Source: Patagioenas fasciata
Taxonomy: Eukaryota; Chordata; Aves; Columbiformes; Columbidae
DNA length: 64,000 bases
Direction of reading: 5' to 3'
Assembly (NCBI RefSeq): GCF_037038585.1
Contig: NC_092525.1
Coordinates: forward strand, 26,059,367 to 26,123,366
Shown: positions 11,601 through 25,565 of the stretch, piece after piece
Layout of the letters: each line of letters opens with the position of its first letter
Position numbering within the stretch: position 1 is the first letter of the stretch
The notes under the pieces: generated by a model
What the model was told of the DNA's origin: nothing
The model's input: the letters and a program-made list of their open reading frames with translations, nothing else
Databases searched by the model: none
Translations under genes and position numbers: made by a program

Positions 11601-14600
11601 ATTCCTACTAACGTGTCAAATGTTTCTTGACTAAACATTTTACAAATATGTCATGTTTTGATGCCTGCAGACTCTCTTAGAAGATCCTTTTCTCTGAAGA
11701 CTTCCCTAACTCTCAAAGAAAATACGCCATTCACATTTCAATTCATAAAAGCTACTCTTAAATCAAAGATTTAACAAATCAATATGCTATTTCGTTAGGA
11801 ACAATCTTTTCTGATTTAAAACAAAATACAAGTCCCACAGGGTAGTGTAACATCAAGAAATTTTCTTTTTTGTTCTTACAAAGGTCTCTGAAGAGTTCTG
11901 TCTTTAAATATGTTTTTACAATGCCGGCTGCCTTGTTACTCTGTTGTTGCTTCAACAATCTGAAGGTCCAAATACAAGTTCCCTTTTTTCCTGAAGAAAG
12001 GTTTTGATACCAAGTTTGTAAAAAATACTACAAAGGGCATGTCTGGGGTCAGGAGAAACAAAATTATGTGTCACTAAGTGGTAGTAAAAGAGAAGGCAAA
12101 AGAGAAGGAAATATTAAGTATTATAGAAGAAAATATGAAGCATCATAGGCAGTTCTAAAATATTGCCTAGGAGACCTTAGTAATTTATTCAACTTCAATG
12201 AAAGAGGACAACTGGCAAGAATTAGAGTGAAATGTTGAGATTCTAGTCTAGTTAGAAAGGGGCAGCATAGCTCTTTGTTCAGGGAATTACAATTTTGTGC
12301 TACAGAATGATCAGAATTCTGTTGGAAGCTTTTTGTGTTTATCAACAGCATTTAAATTTTAGGGAAATTAACTGTTAAGTTTGAAGTTACATGTAGGATT
12401 TTGCATTTTCTGGCCTGAAGACTTTTCACGCTCAGGCTTAGCTGCATGCCCAGATTTTGTTGGCTGAATACTTAAAGCATAAAACCAGTCCTTATTGAAC
12501 CATGTTGAAATAAATAAAGTTTAAGAACATATTAAGCTAAATGTTAAATAGAAACTCACTCTGCTGTTTGTTGATTTACTTATGGTTCTTGTATAATATT
12601 TGCATAACTTCAGAGAAGCAATAGAATGATTTTTACTTTTTTTTTAAAAGAGGTATTATTAGAGCAATAAATGCTTGCTATATTTTTTGAGGATTTTAGT
12701 TGAAAGGAAACAAACGATGACATTCTCTTGTGCTGACATTAAAAATCTCTGGCCCCTTTCTATGAGTTCTTTTCTTTTAGTGTCCTAAATACCATAGAAG
12801 TAATAGAGCGTTTACAGTTGGAGGCAATGATTGCTTCCTTCATTTCAGAAGAAGAGATTTTGAACTCTGTCAGAGAATTTTAACCCCCAAACCTACCGAA
12901 AAGCTTGACTGGGAAGTACAAATGAAATCACACAGAACATTCAGAATATTGTTTTGCTACTATGAATATCATATGAAAAGTATGAAGTGTGAAAATAATT
13001 ATTACAACTTCAGCACATCTAGCACAGTTCCTTACTCTACATAGTCTTAAGTATCTTTCTGCTTAGAGATTTCTGCAGGATTTGCAGCTATCCAAATGTC
13101 TATATTTGCAAGAATACATCCCAAACCATTTTTTCCCAGGACAATAGAACATAGCTGTTATAGTTGGGGAAACTGGAAATTTGTCCAGCTTTTATCTCCT
13201 GCTGTTAAGCAGCAATACTAGATGTTAGCTGCCTACTAATTTCTATGTCTCAGACCTAGACCCAATGCCAAATTAAATGACTAATCTTACTATTGAATTC
13301 AATTCCCCTCACTATCAGTCTCCAGCTGCTGTTAGTAGAAAGTCCCTTTCAACTAAGATGCAAGAGCCATGGTTTGATTCTAAGGGCAAAACGTGAGGTA
13401 AAAATCCTGGGCCTTGTTTCAGTTTCTAAGGCATTGCTGCAATCTCTCCCTAGAATCAAAGTGCCAGAAGCTGAAAACCACATCTGTATGACACCTGAAA
13501 ATGGTGTGAGGAGAGGGCTGGTGCTGGGTGACTTGATTAATAGGAAGACAGTAGTAAAATTCTTGGAAACCTCTGTTAGCTGAAAGACCCATGCAAGAGA
13601 GAATTCAGGCATGTTCATCTCCCATGGTGTAATCTGGGTATTTGTGCTCCACCATTGTGGTGCTCACATGTGCCTGCTTGTACCCAAACAGCCTTGTTCC
13701 ATTGCTGTCACATGGCTCATGTCACCCAGGGAAGCCGTGGAGGGGCTCTGACAGAGGGAGTGATCTCCCCAAGCCCAGACCTGGATCTGGGAACACTCAC
13801 CTTTTTACCATGGTGTGTTTAGTGGAACCATAAGCTTCTGCATTTTCTCCAGCTTTCTTCAGACTAAAACTAAATTAAAGCTGTTTATATGTTTCATTGC
13901 AGCACTTTTGCAGGCTAGTTAAGAGAGAAAACAACCATTTAAGCACCATTTTCCTTTCACTCAATGCTGTTCCCTATGTAGAGCAGTTCCTCAGGCTCTC
14001 TTGCAACAAGAACTCTTGTTGCTTTGGTGCTACTTCACTGCTCTGGGATTTGGGGAAATTTTCTTACCCTGTCTGAGCTCCTTCTCTTCTCTCTGTAGCA
14101 CTTGGCCATCAGCTTTAGCTGATCTGACATTCCTTCCCCCGGAAACAGGAATGGGAATGGCAGGTGGCAGCACAGTGACCATCAATTGTTTATTTCAAAT
14201 GCGGCTGTCAGATAAAAGCTGAAAATGTTATTTTGCAAACAGCATCTCCAGACAGGCTCCTACAGGACTGAGCAAACAACCAGAAAGAACCCCCCACGAT
14301 CCACTTCCGAAGACCTTGAAACTAAGGATGATTTTATTTTACTTGTATGTTTTGGAGCTTGACAGTATTTTTAGGCCTGAAGAATTTGGTGATAAACATT
14401 TAAATTCATCATTCTAGCAGTTTTCAACTTTCAAAGTAAATTATTTGTTTTAAAGGTTGAACTTGTCACATGATAATAGCATCTAACCAGCAGCTACGAA
14501 ATGTCTAAGGAATCAGGGGAGATAGAGAGATCTCAGCAAGCAAAAGATAATGGCTGGGACAGCAGAGCACAATCAGTGAAAACAGACAAGATCAGGGAGG

Positions 14601-17600
14601 AACTGCAAAACCTTAGTTTTCACTTTATCATATATTTTTGGATCATGTCATAATGTCACAAAGATCATGCCTGCCACATAAACTCAATCTGAAAAGGTGT
14701 TTTAGTCAGACTTTGACTTATGGAAATGCCAGAAGGAAAGAGATGCTTAGACAATGGACCAAATTCTGACCATGGTTGCCCATGATGAATTGGTAACAGG
14801 AAGTTTAAGATGTGTTTTTACCCGTTTGTTTTTTTGTGATATGACACTAAAGCCCAACACACTTTTATATTTTTTTCCCAGTCAGATTCAGCTCCAGGTA
14901 GATGAAAGGTTTAAATAAGATAGTTTAGTAGGAGGAAAGCTGCTGGATAGAAAACCTACTGTGAATCTCCCACCATTTTTGTGGGAAAAGCATTAGTTTT
15001 AAAGAAATCCATCAATATTGACAATGAAATTTCAAGACAGATACATGTAATGTTCAAAATGCATCCCTTTAGATTGTACACTAAGACAAAACGCAACTGC
15101 TTTGTACATTTTTTTGAAATATTCACGTGAGGAGCTAGTTTTATAATGCGTTGTACCTTGGAGAACCATCTGCTGTACAAGCTGAACTCAAGCTTTAAAA
15201 ACGTTACTGCTGCAAACTTTCAAGTTTTATTTCCACTTTTTGCTCACTTCGGGGGGAAAAATCCTAAAATTCTTCATTATGCTGTAAGACACTGCAGTGT
15301 AAGTAGAAAGTGTATTCCTACAGTACAGACTAAAAGAACAAGTCATACTAGCTTTGACACATGACATATGTTTAATGTCTGAGGTCTATTGTTACAGAAT
15401 ACTAAGGTCTCTTCACCAATATTATGTAAGTTCATAATAACATGTAGCATCACAATGTTAATATAACTAGTGAAACTATATTAAACACTGTGTACTCTAT
15501 CATATACTTTATATAACCCATTCAATTCAAAATAATAACTGAACTATTTAAGTATTTCTCAGGCTTTGTTGGAAACAGACTATACCTAATTAGGACACAG
15601 TGGATGAAATGTTGTTTACTAGTGATATATTGTTGGTGCATTTGGATAACTCTTGTACTCTCATTGCATATGAATGAAGATATAAAACCTTTAGGAATAC
15701 GGGTAAACAGGTTGAAAATACCACATACATAGGCATAGTAGAGATTAGAATGAAGCCCTATCTAGAGGTGAAGCAGTACTGATCAACTTAACAATAACAA
15801 TTTTTGTCTGTATATTGAGATAATCCTGTGAAATGTTCCATATAAGCACTATCTATAGGTGAAATTAGGCTCAGATCTCACAAAGAAAACTGAATTCTAC
15901 TAACAACTATATTGGCTATTTACTTATAAATGCCTTCATGCTAATCTAAGGTTCACTTGCTAATAAATGAAATAAATGTAAATGCAGTAACCTGTGCTGG
16001 TGCCAGGGGCTTGGAAAAGTAACCACTGTTCCCAAGGTGCTTCCTGAAGCCTGTTGCTGGGAGCTGAACCTTCCCAGTTAGACATGCGGTGTCCATTTCT
16101 TGTCTATGCATTTAGCTATAGGCTTTTCAATGTCCACTATGGGTTAATCCTAAAGAACTACAAAAAGAGAATATTCCTTACACTGAATGTTTATTTTAAG
16201 AAAAGTAATACTTAAAAGTAACACAGCAGTTCCACACTCTAATCTCTCCATGGGCACTTCTTAACAGGTAGCTTGAGCTTGCAGTTAATTTAACAAGGAG
16301 CAGAACCAGTGAATGCTGTTTTCCTGTGAATTTGGCTTGTGACCTGCAATGAAGTACAAATGCTGGTCCAAACTTTCAGAGCATTTATTTACTGTGTGGA
16401 TTGCTCTGGATTGCAGCTGATGAGCCGCTCCTGCCTTTCCCACCGAAAGTCCTTCTACTCATCAGGCTATTTTTACATCATTTGCATACTGTTAACAAGA
16501 TTAAAGACTCTACTTTTCTGCTGGTCAATGGATGCAAAAGTTACTAGGAGAGGGCAGGCAGATGACATAAATCTTTCTTCCTTAGAGAACTTGTCCCAGA
16601 CATTAGAATTTTATTAATCCTTTGTGATTCCTGATGGGTTTTTTAACAACAAACTCTGTCAGATTCTTTATTCTCTATTACCCACTCAACAGAGAAAAAA
16701 CCATTATCTTGGTTACTATTACTATTTAGTGAACACTCCAAGCCCTGTGGGGAAATTGAGAGATGCAGTCCCAGCCCCAGGGACTTCCTGTGCTTGGGTA
16801 CTGAATGTTGGTGTTCCCTGTTTGGTACCAACCAGATGGACGGCAAGGACTGTATCTGACTCCAGCTGTTCTATAGGAGGTGGTACTAGATTTTTCTGCA
16901 ATTTGGCCCTTGGAATTACCAAACAGCTAAGGCCAGCTCTTGCCTTTATGTGATGATAACGTGATCTATTTTTCCATATGAAGCAATGATCTGTACATGT
17001 CTCGTGCAGGGAAGACAGCAGGGCCCAGGATAAGAAAGAGTGGGAGGGAGGGAAGGAGAAGGAAAGAAGGATGGGCAGCAGAACTCTGCTGTCTGTGGCA
17101 TGACAAACAGGTAAAAAGGCAAAACCTACACACAGTACTTAAGTCTGTCACTGGAGAAGCAAAAATTTGACCAGGATCATGCCAGAAAGCAACTCTGAAG
17201 AAAATTTATTTTTTGAATACCCTAATGTATAACCAATTTGATCATTTAAATGAGATGTCTATTGCAGGGTATTCAGAAGGAAAGATTTTTTCCAAAAATC
17301 TTTGAAGCGTTCTGTGGAAATCTTGGCAAAAGTCTTATCTGTGTAAAAGTATTATATGAACGCCTTTCCACAGTTTAGAAAAACTTTCAGATAGATGTGG
17401 TCAAGCTTCTTGAAAAAGGATACCTGCACATAGTGATTTGGTGCGCAGAACTGCTTACGTGTAGACAAGCTGCAGAACGCACTGTTTCTTTGTGCTGCAT
17501 GGAGACTGAGAATTACAAATAAAACCTATTGGCAGATCATGGGATCTAGGATCAGTATATTCTTTTCCTTATCTACTAACAATTGGGAAAAGCTGAACAT

Positions 17601-19390
17601 AATGATAAAATAGTAACTCAGTTGACTTCATGTTCATGTGTGATTCATTCCATTTGGTAACACTCTTCTACCAAATATAGGCATAGTTGAGTTCTGTGTT
17701 TTGGATGTAATGTGAACTGAGACAAATTTTCATTTAAGTAACATTGAATGTTTTGAAGGAGTCAACATCTGGCAATTAGTGATGGCAAAAACTGAAGGTT
17801 TTTTTTTAGAGCAGGATAGTTTCGTAATACTGAAAATGGAGATAAGAAATTTTTTTTTTTTGGGGGGAGAGGGAAGTAACTTTCAGGCCTCTGAATGGTT
17901 AGAGAAAGAAAAGTATCATGAAGATATTTGTAGGTTTTCCTTGTATAAAATCTTTCAAATAAATGAAGCAGCACAAAAGATCCAATTTAGAATATACAAA
18001 GTGAAATATCTCAGAATAATAGACTATTAGTGGTAGCTTTCTGCTGTGGCATACTGATGTCAAAGTGAATGAATGAGGTATCATACCACATTTTAGGAAA
18101 GAACGAAGGATAAAACAAATAAGTGGCAGTTGGAAATGGCCAATTTAAAAAAAAAAGGTAAGAAGGAGCAAATTGATACAGCACAAAAATGTGTGAAAAA
18201 CAAGAAAAGAAATCCGAGGTAGTTTTAGTGTATCTGCCATTTAATAACTAGAAATAATAAGTTTGGTTAGGACTACTTTCCTGTGTTAGGTGTCCTGGAA
18301 TCCTTTTTTGGGAGGTGTAGACAGAGGTCATGGAAGTCATAAGTGAATGGAACAAAACGGGAAGGAATAGTAGTAGAGCAATCACCACTTTTAACTGCTG
18401 TGAAGTGTGCCCTGAATCTGTCAGCAGGATTTCTGGTTTTGTTTTTCGGAAGAAAAAGTGTAGTAAAACAGATCAAACCTAACATTTTTTGTCTGGGTCC
18501 CCATCATTCATTAGAGGAAATGACAAACTCATTTGATGTGATTTTTATGGCTATCCCTTCCCCCTTCTCTTCATTGCTGTTTTATTCATTAATTGCAATT
18601 CTCAGGTTTTGTTCCAAGCTTCTTAAACTGGATTATCACCTTTTCATTCCAATATTCTCTCCTAGTTGCCTATAGTTAGCACTACCTTTTTATAAGGGTA
18701 GATTTCATAACCTTTTGATCTGTTTTAATACTTCACTAACTGTACTTTATAACACAACTGTAATTATTTTTCCTCCAGAAGAAATTAAACTTTGTTTTCA
18801 AGGTCCTGAAAAATTTTAATTTAAATGGCCTAAACATTAATTGAAGTCTATTTACAGACCATCTTTCAAAAAAATCAGTTAACTGTAGTTAAACCTAAGG
18901 TATTTTCAAGTTTCAAAATTAGATTTATAGCGGTTTATACAGGGGGAGTGGCTCGTACAAGGTCGCAAATAGAAATTTGAAAGAAGGGGAACATTTAAAT
19001 TAAGAATCCCAGTTAAAAGAATTCTAAACAATTTTGCAATTTAGAGCAGTAAAAAAAAAAAAAAATTCTATGAAGATATTAGGGCAATAGGTGCAAGAGT
19101 CTGAAATGTTTTTTTAAAAGTCACATCCTATAGTGTGTTCAAACAGCTGGTGTGTGCCCATCCCTGGTCAATCTGGCTCTGCTCCTTGCTTCCTGGCTGC
19201 ATCATGATGTGCGAGTTCCATGTAACTGAGAGGGAATGTGGCTTCATTAAAGATGTTATTTCACAGCAACCGCACTAGAAATTTATTTCCTTTGTTAAGG
19301 TAAAAATCCATTTTCACTTACATGATCCAGGCACTACAGTTGCCCAGGTTTCACAATGTCAGACTAAATGTTCCCAGCATTTTGGACTAA

Positions 19391-19441
19391 GTTCCCTTCC
19401 TCCCCTGCTTCTTCCCCCTCACCTCCCCTCCCCCCCACCCC
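19391..19441. repeat. Polypyrimidine tract
   Basis: About 50 bases almost wholly C and T on the plus strand, including a C7 run. Such tracts can form triplex-like DNA and mutate easily. Confidence 0.8.
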
Positions 19442-22400
19442 GCTGCTGATCACTGGCTTGTGATTTGGCTTTTTAGACTGAAAAAACCCAAACAAACCAG
19501 TTTACAGTGGTACCAGATAGATTAAATATCTTCAATAAATCACGTGAATGTGACCACTATACGACCATCATTCCTACCATATTTACATGGGGCTTACAGT
19601 GAACTCCCAATAGAGGAATTAATGAACAGAAGCTTTTATTTTCAAGATTTAACTATTAAGTATGAATGATGCCTAGTCTTAGGACTAAAATTTGGTTTAG
19701 AAGACTTGTGTTCATGTTTCAACATAATATTGTCATGATTAAGCCATATCATAGGTTGAACACTAGACTTTGAACTTGACAGAGCACAACTAAATCCTTA
19801 CATCAACACTTGTCAATCATAGCATACAGTTTTTTAAGAAAAATACTGCTGTAATCCATGGAAGACAGAGAAGCATTTGTTCAAAGAGAAACTATTAATA
19901 TACCAGCAATTCCAGAAAATAGCTTTTGAAATAAAATTATATCCAAAGGGAATAGACACATTCATTGGTACCTTATGCTTTGTAAAGCCGCATGAGTTAA
20001 CTGTCAGAGAATAGGTGCATTACCTGCCATGGCTTAGTGCTTAATTATTATGTCTATTTGATATGAGTTGGAATTATACACAGACAATACTGAGACTTAA
20101 CTGCACTCAAACTTGTGAGACAAAATTATATCTTTAGATTATAATGTCAAGAATCCAGTTAAATATGACACAAGCAAAGTAAGAATCATTTTGAAGAATG
20201 AATGCACTGAGATTCCCCACTCAAGCCTTTGAGAGCTGCCAGGCACACTTGTACCGCCATGCACCATCCTTCACTTTGTTAGGGCTCTGTCTTGGTGTCA
20301 TGTCATATTGGCATTTGTTTGGGCTGAATATACGTTTCCTTCCAAAGCCATAAGTTTGAGGCTGATTACATGCTCAGATGTACCCTAATGTATTTTCTAA
20401 TCATTCAGTGTTGTAAAACCAAATGAACTGCTCTAAATGAGAGATAGGAACTTGGCGCAGCGTTTTTGTCTCTCTGATAAGAGTCTAGCAAGACTACCTG
20501 GATACTAGTTCATGGCTGAGTTAGTGTGACATGTTTTTAGTACTAGAGATGCTTAGATTTGGTTTTCTGTTTGCTCTTTCCAATGCTGCTGGATTTTGAT
20601 CTTAATGTTCCCTCAGAGTATGTCTTTGTTTCTGGTGTATTCCCTAGAAATTAAGGGTTTAGTACATAATTTACTAATTTAATTTTTTGCCTTAAGTCAC
20701 GCAGTGTGGTGTCATTCAGGTTGTGAATAAAAATAAAGGCAACTTGTTTCCTGAACCTACTTTTCTCTGAAAAATAATAAAGGCAAACAAAGAAGGCAAA
20801 GCAAATTGTCCTGAAGGAAACATTTGAAAACTAATTTTTCCGAACACTGGTACGAACTGCAAGAATAGAAAATAAGGAGTACTTTCTGAAGTCTTTAAAA
20901 AGAATTGCCTGGAAGATTTTTGGAAGTGAAAATTAAACTTGGCAGAAGATATGTAAAGCTCAGCTACCTGCTAAAACTTGTCAGCTCTTAATTTTACATC
21001 TGTTGTTGATCACACTGCAGGACTTGATAATATGTTTATAATCATGTCACTGCAATGGAAGAAGCAATATTAAATTGTCGTGTCTAGTCAAGCAGGGGGC
21101 TTGGTCTTTCATGTATATTTGATGACAAACAATCCTGGTGATGCATGGCTGGTGTCGCGCAGTAGTGCCTGTACAGAAAGGACTTGTGTTTAGTTTTGTC
21201 ATTCTTTGCTGCCTCTGGCTTAAGCATCCATGATCTCTCAAGATATTTTAAACAAAATAGAATTACAATTATACAGACTTTTAACAAAAGAGTAGTTTCA
21301 TCTGTAATCCTGGTTTTGTCTTAAGGGTTGTCATTTTGCTTTTTGTTTAGCAACTGAATAAGAGAACCCTGTTAATAAGTATCCCATACTGGCAAATAAT
21401 TACTCAATGTTCAGGTTAAGTAAAGATTCTGTGCATTATAAAATTAATTAGCAAATATATTTCAAAGTAGCATACGATCTATGTTGCTATTCTCAGATTC
21501 CTTCCTTTTGCATGGTAAAAAATACTCAATTTAATTTAAAAAGTATTTTTGCGTTTCATTTTTACCTGTTGGTCCCATTGCCATTAGTGTAGTAGGTGCT
21601 ACCACATTGCAGTAACAAAACCTGCAAAGATTCTGAAATTCAAGATGAAACTTACTTTAATAAAAAGCTTTGAGTATTTGTTATTGTTTTTCACCTTGAA
21701 GGAAAACAAATGTATATACACATTTTGGTTGTGGCCATTGCCAGTTGTCCTTACTGAGCTATGCATATTCACACATCGGTTCAATTCATGCTCATGTCAT
21801 TAGATTCCCAAAGATCTGCCTTGGTTCTGTCTCCAGGCTTTCACTCCTAGCAGCAGGTTCAGAGCTAGAAAACCTTATTCTATGATGATTTTTCTCCTGT
21901 ATATGTTACATCTGTAAATATACTTTTAAACCATTTTTTGTTGAAGAAGTATCAGTCATTTCTGTACGTATATTTTTGAATGCCTTGATCCATTATTTCT
22001 GAGTTCTTTTCTGTTATTTACTGAAGGAGGTTTTATCCATTTAAAAAAGAGAACCACCTTATAAGGAAACTATATAGCTGAACAGCTGAGCAGTTGAACT
22101 AACACAACTAGGTATTCCTTTGGAGAGTCATCAGAAATGCTCCTGAGACTTTCAAGGTTTTGTTTCCTAGCTTGCTAGCAAATTTTCAATCTCAAGAAGG
22201 CATGTGGAGTTCTCATTAGTTTTTAAAGTGAAAACGTTTGTATAGAAATTGCTTTTGGAAAGTGAGATCTGCACAATTAAAGAGTGGTGGTAGTTTCCTT
22301 TGGCTCCAACTGATGACAATCCTTGAGTTAGAGTTGCAGCTTTGCTAAAATATTTGAATGATAATTGTCTTGAATTCACTGTCCCAGGAATAGCCAAATG

Positions 22401-25059
22401 TGCAAGTAAAGCGAAGCCACCTTTGCAAACTGCTCGGCACTGATAACACAGCTGAGCAAGCTCCCAAAGCCTGAGCATCATCTGCAAATTTCTGATTTGC
22501 CATTTTCTTCCCCAGAGGAGCTTCCAGGAAAAGGAATCACATATTACGGTATATGTGCAGTAAGATACAGAACTTACCTTTCTGATAATGCCATTTATAC
22601 AGACTTTCACCCCTTCTGCAGGCTACTCCTGTTCTAGGGCTCCAGGGAAATGTCTCAGGTTTGCTTTTCTCCATCTGTCACTGTCCTAGTGCCTTTGTGC
22701 TCATCTCTGAGTTAAATGCAGCTTTTCTCCCCTTTTATCTTCCCATCCTTTGCCTTGGATCCTCCGACACCTAACCTGGGAGCTCTGGTTTCACAGTCTT
22801 CTGGGAAACCCATTCCATTTCTCTCCTTTACTGAGAAATGATTCTGCAGCTGTATTTGCTAGTTCTGAGGATGTGCTTTGGAAGGACCTCTGTTTCCTCC
22901 TAGGACATTTCCCCTTGGCAGCAGCAGGCCTGAGCTTCTCTGCCCCGCTCCTGCCAGCCCAGAGATGCTCCAGCTGTCCAACAGACCTGTCTGTGGGGAA
23001 GGGAAACTTCTATTTCATGTGGTACAGGCCAGGCTGAGCCAATTGTTGAAGTCTTGACAGCACGTGTGTTTCAAAGTGAGTGTGAATGTTTCACAGTAAA
23101 ATATGGAAAGCGTACTTTGTGGTCTTTTAAAAATATTTCTGGCGCAGCAGAACGAGTAAGATGGGAGACAGGCTTTTTTAATGGGATTACTTGGTGCTAG
23201 TGCAGCATTTTCTCCTTGCCAAGTTTTTGGTTAAGTTGGAAAGTGTATTTCCTTGATTATGACGAGGTAAGACACTCTTTAAATAGAAAATAAATTTTAT
23301 CACCATCTGCAGAGCAATCTGATCAATTAAATGAGGAGTTACAAAAAACTTCTGTTGGCCCTTTTTGAATGAGTGGGTTCATATAGACTTTATAAATCCA
23401 GAACTGGATTTTTAAATATACCTCCCTAAAAATTTATCACAAAATTGTTATACAGTGAAAATCTTGGTCAGATTATATATTCTTTTTTGATGCTTTGTCC
23501 TAATTTGGGATATACATATACATGCAAAGAATTTAAATAAGATTTTAAGAATATCAATGGGAATTCATGTTTACAGGAGTCTGCGTTTCCCAGTCTTCCG
23601 TCTCATGTTAATGATAGTAGATGGCAGTATTACATATCAACATATAGTAGTCCATTTTGACCATGTAGTCTATACTGCTTGAACTTTTATAATGACTACA
23701 TAGTAACCAGAGATATGAATCTGAAATCCAAAGTTTACTGGCCTAAATTGTGCTATCAGGAGTGATGGGAAGAGCGTAGCAAAGTCTCGGAAAACCAAAC
23801 TTGTAGAGACGATGGCCCTGCCAGCACCTGCGGCACGGTTTGGCTTGGTCTGCTTGGCTGCTCTGCTGCGAGGTGCTGGGCAAACAAGTCAGCCTGTGCA
23901 CAACTCGGGTACTTGCCTATAAAACAGGATAGGAGACTTCAGTTTTCTCTTCTGTTTAGTGTGTTCAAATACAAGAAAACACCTTTTCTAATGCACATGG
24001 TACCCAGCACAATGAAGTAATGGTCTCTTTTCTAAACATATTATAACATGAATACAACAGAATTATTCTGCTGTGTTGCTATGAGATTTAAACCCCATAT
24101 ATCTGTACTAGTCATTCATTTTGAACAGTTTGAGACACTTCAGGTGTTGGCACTCATATACCAGCAATCAAATACAGCAAAAATCACACTTTATCACCAG
24201 AAATCCTGTGTCTTACTGGGGCTTAACAAGTAACTTCATGAATTAAAACAAGAGCTTGTATATGCCAGCAGTTACAAACATCTGTTTAAACATGTTAGGG
24301 ATTATTAGGGCAATACCTCAACTTTGTTAACTTGAAGTGTGAGCCAGGTTTGCAGTCCAAAGCAAGCATAAGAACTGTGATGTAGCAAAAAGAAGGGAAA
24401 AACCTTGTTCTTTCAGAACAAAGATTAATTGGACATATACAATAAGTACGCACAAGGCTTTAAACTTTCATTCAAATCTGTTCCAGCCACAAAAACACAG
24501 CTGTTCAAGCTAACAAAGCATTATAGGTCTAGACCTGCAAATGAGCACATGAATGGTATTAGAAATTAAAACCTGCAGTAAAAGTCTTAGGGTAGAGTTT
24601 GCCACATCTGTGCACAGTCAGATCCTATTGAATATCATGCCAAGTTCAGAGTCGGACTTTGGTGTTCATTGTACCTGCATTCCAAAACTATGTGATTGAA
24701 CAACGATCAGCCTTGGGTTCTCCAGCTTCCGATGTAGTGCTGTGGGAACAGGGAAGCTGAGAGACAACCAATGAGAATGATTGGTTTCTCACGCAGAAAG
24801 ATATCCATAAGTGTTCTTTCCTTCTTTTTAGAAAAGATGAGGACAACATACCCATTCTATCACAGGTCTTCTCCAGTACACTTTTATGCCTTAACCATAA
24901 TTGAAATACCTTTGCCAAAGCTTCTACTTTATCCAGGCAAAATCTCATGGCTGGTGGTGTTATCCTTCTGAAAGTGGTAGATATCTTTCTTTTGAATCTT
25001 GTTCTGCCTGGCCTCCTTGATTTTGTGCTTTCTAGGCTCTTTTTATTAATCTGGGAATC
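19442..25059. other. Intergenic DNA without a supported gene
   Basis: AT-rich non-coding sequence. The minus-strand frame at 22167-22610 (147 codons) is the longest open frame outside the CpG island, but a frame of this length is about what chance gives in 64 kb, and it shows no known domain or codon bias. A small GC-richer patch lies at 23.81-23.90 kb. Confidence 0.6.
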
Positions 25060-25565
25060 TGTTCTTCAAGAATTGCTGCTGTGCAGATGACATGCAGATC
25101 AACCTTCTCACTCTTTCATCACATACTCATCTCCCTCCATCCAAACTGAAACTTTAGCTATTCTGACATGATCTTGTGGTGGTTTGGATTTTAGTTCATG
25201 TGTAAGATGGCTAAAACAAAGCCCTTAGTGTTTTCATCATGTTGTTCCTCCTTTTTCATCATTGTGAACAAAATTAATCTTTGTCATTTACACAGGAATT
25301 ATTTTATCAGCATTTCTTTGTGATGCCCATGTCTAAGTGATAGTCAAATCTTGCATATTTTTTTCATAACTAAGATTTCTCTTTTTCTATTCATTTGCAC
25401 AGCTGGAACTTTAAATTACTTGTGTCAATATCCCTTTCACTTCTGTCTTGCTTATGTCTACTCAATGTGCTGTTACATGTTCTTCATTCTCATTTTGTTC
25501 TCATGGCTCAATTCTTTAAATCCATCTAACTCTGCTTTTTTTTTTCCTTTCTTTCCCCTAATGCC
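25060..25565 (+). mobile_element. Possible LINE relic with ADD-box remnant
   Basis: The plus strand reads ADDMQI at 25083-25100 (family ADDTQI, reverse-transcriptase motif C). Downstream, around 25.2 kb, atggctaaaacaaagccctt resembles the NMAKTELL segment that follows it in L2/L3-like elements. The rest is pyrimidine-rich with many stops. The match is short and old, so another origin or chance cannot be excluded. Confidence 0.4.

Larger units (their letters stand above)
6171..19390. other. Intergenic DNA without a supported gene
   Basis: AT-rich non-coding sequence on both strands. Features seen: a cluster of nine CpGs at 7544-7620, a 19-bp tandem duplication at 8574-8611, and several A or T runs. 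Open frames up to about 110 codons occur but none shows a recognisable domain or composition. Confidence 0.6.

Noticed and set aside
16624..16953. 109-codon plus-strand frame
   Set aside because: No domain, unremarkable composition, other frames also partly open.
22167..22610. 147-codon minus-strand open frame
   Set aside because: About one frame this long is expected by chance in 64 kb; no recognisable domain, no promoter or splice context.
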